From Streptomyces sp. DH5 (GTDB lineage: Bacteria > Actinomycetota > Actinomycetes > Streptomycetales > Streptomycetaceae), in the NCBI RefSeq assembly GCF_020873915.1, contig NZ_JAHWGP010000015.1, positions 1-64,000 of the forward strand: 64,000 nucleotides of DNA. The letters run 5' to 3'. Position numbers and translations under genes: made by a program. The notes under the pieces were generated by a model. The model did not search any database. It saw nothing but the letters and a program-made list of their open reading frames with translations, and was not told where the DNA came from. Of this stretch, positions 63,201 through 64,000 are shown in pieces. Positions within the stretch are counted from its first letter, which is position 1, and the number at the start of each line of letters is the position of its first letter.

Positions 63201-63972
63201 GCTGCGGCACGCGGGCGGCCTGCCCGAGGCCCGGCTGGCCGCACTGCGCCCGCTGGTCCGGAGCCTCGTCGAGGCGCTGACCCGGCAGCTGGCCACCCGT
63301 CTGCGCCCGGCCCTGCACGGCACCGCCCTGCCCCGTCCCAGCAGACGCCCCGGAGGGGGCTTGGACCTGCCCCGCACGCTGCGGGCCAACCTGGTGACCG
63401 CCCGCCGCGGCCCGGACGGAACGGTACGGGTGATCCCCGAGCGCCCGGTCTTCCGCACCAGGGCGCGGCGGGCCGCCGACTGGCGGCTGGTCCTGGTCAC
63501 CGACGTCTCGGGTTCCATGGAGGCGTCCACGGTGTGGGCGGCGCTGACCGCCTCCGTGCTGGCGGGGGTGCCGACGCTCTCCACCCACTTCCTGGCCTTC
63601 TCCACCGAGGTCATCGACCTCACCGGGCACGTGGACGACCCGCTGTCCCTGCTGCTGGAGGTCTCCGTCGGGGGCGGCACCCACATCGCCGCCGGACTGC
63701 GACACGCGCGCGAACTCGTCACCGTGCCCTCCCGCACCCTCGTCGTGGTGGTCAGCGACTTCGAGGAGGGCTATCCGCTCGGCGGTCTGCTCGCCGAGGT
63801 GCGCGCGCTGGTCTCGGCCGGCTGCCACGTCCTGGGCTGCGCGAGCCTCGACGACACCGGCAGACCCCGCTACTCCACGGGGGTCGCCGGCCAACTGGTC
63901 GCCGCGGGGATGCCCGTCGCCGCCCTCAGTCCGCTCGAACTCGCCCGCTGGGTAGGGGAGAAGATCACATGA
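60274..63972 (+). CDS. DUF5682-vWA fusion protein
   Basis: 1232 residues. The N-terminal DUF5682 part (YehM-like, about 1-780) opens CLIGVRHHAPSLAAAVPALL DEAEPEVLLVELPAEMQQWL. A low-complexity Pro/Gly/Arg linker covers about 785-855. The C-terminal part (about 870-1232) is YehP/CoxE-like with a von Willebrand A domain: MIDAS motif VTDVSGSMEAS (Asp1077), the Thr in VGGGTHIAAGL and VVVVSDFEEG. In E. coli these two are separate genes, yehM and yehP. The GTG start has GGAGGG 9 bases ahead. The stop overlaps the next gene (ATGA). Confidence 0.88.
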   Translation: MSLSHRAAPQGTPVPPGEALATLTDPSAPCLIGVRHHAPSLAAAVPALLDEAEPEVLLVELPAEMQQWLPWLGHEDTRAPVALAAAPADGSGRGPAFYPFADFSPELAALRWAVRRGVPVVACDLPLADPAWTEGRRTAATGTPGPGLTTAVRARLTGRPGDDLWDRLVEATAPGSPPEALRRAALLTGWALREDAAARGGVPELDLRRERWMRARLAGATAAGERAAVVVGAFHAPALLRPEAGDGTEPDAPARRSGWTTSLIPYTYALLDERSGYPAGIRDPEWQDMVLRAAGDPAALEEALTRAAVRVCAELRGLGHPSGPADAREISRLASDLARLRGLPAAGRGELVEAVQTVLAQGEPYGRGRAVARAMERVLVGTRDGRPAPQAPRSGLAPAVEAEAARLGLPGPGADGPARDLRLDPLRSDRDRRRELLLRRLTVCGVPYGEAKEVAGAGGAEALTSRWEVRWTPATAAMLNAAGLRGVTPAQAAEGVLRERRRQELDEGGPTAAQALEGLRRAAECGLTALAGERLDDIAGVLPGTGTLPDLLAGLALLDRLRAGHVPGLGPDPDREARTAAVADLLTAAAVRQVDGLTGSEDLADAHALLELAHRADPLGGIRLTDALERLSADGSPMMRGAAGAVRVLLGHEDARVFGARVASWVDGATGPDSRAALTARLGGLLTAAGPLLETAEPALEPLLARVTELPDRAFLDRLPALRGGFDTLSPAARDRLFATVEAGLGTPHVADTDGVDPAALAAWTEADFAARERLRSLRLLPRPAAATPAPDGRPDGSGTGERTRPGPDGPARRAAAGTVRPGPDAPAPAGRPEPAVRSRPRSGAPSRTGDTTAEAVVERGGAHLLAPADRWRLLLGRRTDALPRSAAPLATALDELYGSGRGEGSRGSLAGPGHGGGRQAPYPGVREWSEELAALFGPGVREEVLAAAAASGRSDVLTELDADGVRPSVDLLRTVLRHAGGLPEARLAALRPLVRSLVEALTRQLATRLRPALHGTALPRPSRRPGGGLDLPRTLRANLVTARRGPDGTVRVIPERPVFRTRARRAADWRLVLVTDVSGSMEASTVWAALTASVLAGVPTLSTHFLAFSTEVIDLTGHVDDPLSLLLEVSVGGGTHIAAGLRHARELVTVPSRTLVVVVSDFEEGYPLGGLLAEVRALVSAGCHVLGCASLDDTGRPRYSTGVAGQLVAAGMPVAALSPLELARWVGEKIT

Positions 63973-64000
63973 GCCCGGACCTGCCTCCGGTCGTCCCGTC
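63969..64000 (+). CDS. Start of the next operon gene (truncated by the window)
   Basis: ATG at 63969 overlaps the stop of the DUF5682-vWA gene by 4 bases, and the frame stays open (MSPDLPPVVPS) to the end of the window. By analogy with E. coli yehQ it could be a SWIM zinc-finger protein, which is not visible here. Confidence 0.6.
   Translation, partial: MSPDLPPVVP

Overview
The window is very GC-rich, its codons end almost always in G or C, genes often start with GTG or TTG behind GGAGG-type ribosome sites, and many neighbours overlap by 4 bases (ATGA/GTGA). Together with the gene content (tandem universal stress proteins, DevR/DevS pair, SpoIIE phosphatases, gas vesicle proteins, class F sortase) this points to a Streptomyces chromosome, probably an accessory or arm region.

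Left part (1-8.8 kb): gene fossils, a one-domain voltage-gated ion channel, an SMI1/KNR4 protein, a Cys-rich copper-storage-like protein, a sortase plus DUF4397 pair, and a winged-helix regulator divergent from a TerC/USP-like operon. At 8.8-12.9 kb lies a sulfide/persulfide module: a CsoR-family repressor with CstR-like ligands, thioredoxin, a TauE exporter, and three rhodanese-containing proteins including a CstB-like MBL-rhodanese fusion. CsoR-type operators precede both of its operons.

From 13 to 39 kb runs a hypoxia/dormancy island: AdhE, CBS-BON, a short HPF-like protein, pyruvate phosphate dikinase, universal stress proteins, pyruvate formate-lyase with its activase, a DevR-like regulator, a DevS-like kinase that keeps the haem His, a DoxX-like protein, zinc ADH and an Rv1733c-like membrane protein. 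Sites resembling GGGACCTTCGGCC lie upstream of many of them. The right half of the island is decaying. It holds remnants of a P-type ATPase-hemerythrin fusion, a universal stress protein, nicotinate phosphoribosyltransferase, Hsp20, formate dehydrogenase and a TauE exporter.

At 39-46 kb is a partner-switching module: two STAS proteins, a 1382-residue hybrid kinase/receiver/PP2C/anti-sigma kinase protein and a second SpoIIE phosphatase. It is followed by a reduced gas-vesicle-like operon (46.4-49.0 kb) in which the GvpA/J fold is joined to a zinc ribbon in one protein and to two PH-like domains in the next, then GvpK and GvpF/L. No canonical GvpA, GvpN, GvpG or GvpO is present. A broken alpha/beta hydrolase, a DUF998 membrane protein, a TPR-like protein and a DUF4396 protein behind a fourth CsoR-type operator follow.

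The right end (53.2-64.0 kb) is one tightly coupled operon: DUF4132 protein, a 1681-residue orphan, MoxR AAA+ ATPase, a DUF5682-vWA fusion and the start of one more gene. It resembles the E. coli yehI/yehL/yehM/yehP/yehQ set, with the YehM- and YehP-like parts fused. This operon and the gas-vesicle-like operon are the best candidates for poorly described systems.
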